Of a DNA stretch of 5,006 nt, positions 4,919-5,006 are shown one piece after another. A model generated the notes under the pieces. The model was not told the origin of the DNA. It made no database searches and saw only the letters and a program-made list of their open reading frames with translations. The position numbers and the translations under genes are program-made. The DNA comes from Anaerolineales bacterium (GTDB lineage Bacteria; Chloroflexota; Anaerolineae; Epilineales; JAANWY01). The DNA is taken from NCBI GenBank assembly GCA_018263655.1, contig JAANWY010000254.1, forward strand, positions 1,502-6,507. The letters run 5' to 3'. The stretch's first letter is position 1. Every line of letters begins with the position of its first letter.

Positions 4919-5006
4919 GACTAGCATCCTGAGTAGGTCGAAACGAAGTGGAGACCGTATCGAAGGGTGCGGGTTTGCGACGGTTCTTCGAACAAGCCGC
5001 ACCCCC
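4919..5006. repeat. Second copy of the long-armed inverted repeat, cut by the window end
   Basis: The arm 4919-4972 begins GACTAGCATCCTGAGTAGG and ends TATCGAAGGGTGCGG, matching the inverse of 2117-2170 at about 46 of 54 positions and 2046-2086 apart from the latter's internal gap. After a 24-base centre (4973-4996) the sequence CCGCACCCCC (4997-5006) begins the opposite arm, which continues beyond the window. The element lies immediately upstream of the ribbon-helix-helix start. Confidence 0.85.

Overview
The window is about 5 kb of fairly GC-rich bacterial DNA carrying the end of one gene on the + strand, four readable genes or gene remnants on the - strand, and a large amount of non-coding repetitive DNA. 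The combination of an AI-2E family permease, a RimJ/RimL-type acetyltransferase, a MetJ/Arc-type ribbon-helix-helix protein with an SSGKITLKLP-type N-terminus, and GC-rich intergenic repeats (CTTCGACAGGCTCAGG, CCTTCGCAAGGGT and GAGACCTCGCCC types) recalls Chloroflexota of the Anaerolineae type. That assignment comes from general familiarity, not a search, and is tentative.

Layout. Positions 1-160 (+) hold the last 52 codons of a gene that starts before the window. It converges on an AI-2E family membrane permease (451-1686, -). The gap between them holds a GC-rich hairpin, one copy of a dispersed repeat, and five tandem copies of a 24-25 bp unit, the last of which runs into the permease stop codon. 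Upstream of the permease is a 552 bp gene-free stretch (1687-2238) packed with inverted repeats: a 76 bp element with perfect 21 bp arms, a palindrome cluster, a 15 bp inverted repeat and a roughly 125 bp element with long arms. Then, reading leftwards on the - strand, come a ribbon-helix-helix gene (start 4896), the C-terminal half of a PanB-like ketopantoate hydroxymethyltransferase (4706-4296), an unrecognised 422-residue protein (4145-2877), and a GNAT N-acetyltransferase (2781-2239). The right edge carries another copy of the long-armed repeat.

Interpretation. The four right-hand genes share a strand and could be cotranscribed, but the spacings (150 bp and 95 bp, both with their own structure) do not force this. 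The clearest anomaly is at about 4681-4685: the ribbon-helix-helix reading frame stops looking like its family exactly where PanB-like sequence begins in a different frame. This looks like a deletion (or an assembly join) that removed the PanB N-terminal half, with its metal-binding residues, and the end of the small regulator. The 422-residue protein is complete, has an excellent ribosome binding site, and is the part of the window most worth following up; its pairing with an unusual PanB paralogue is suggestive only. I see no CRISPR array, phage, toxin-antitoxin pair or defence system that can be supported here.
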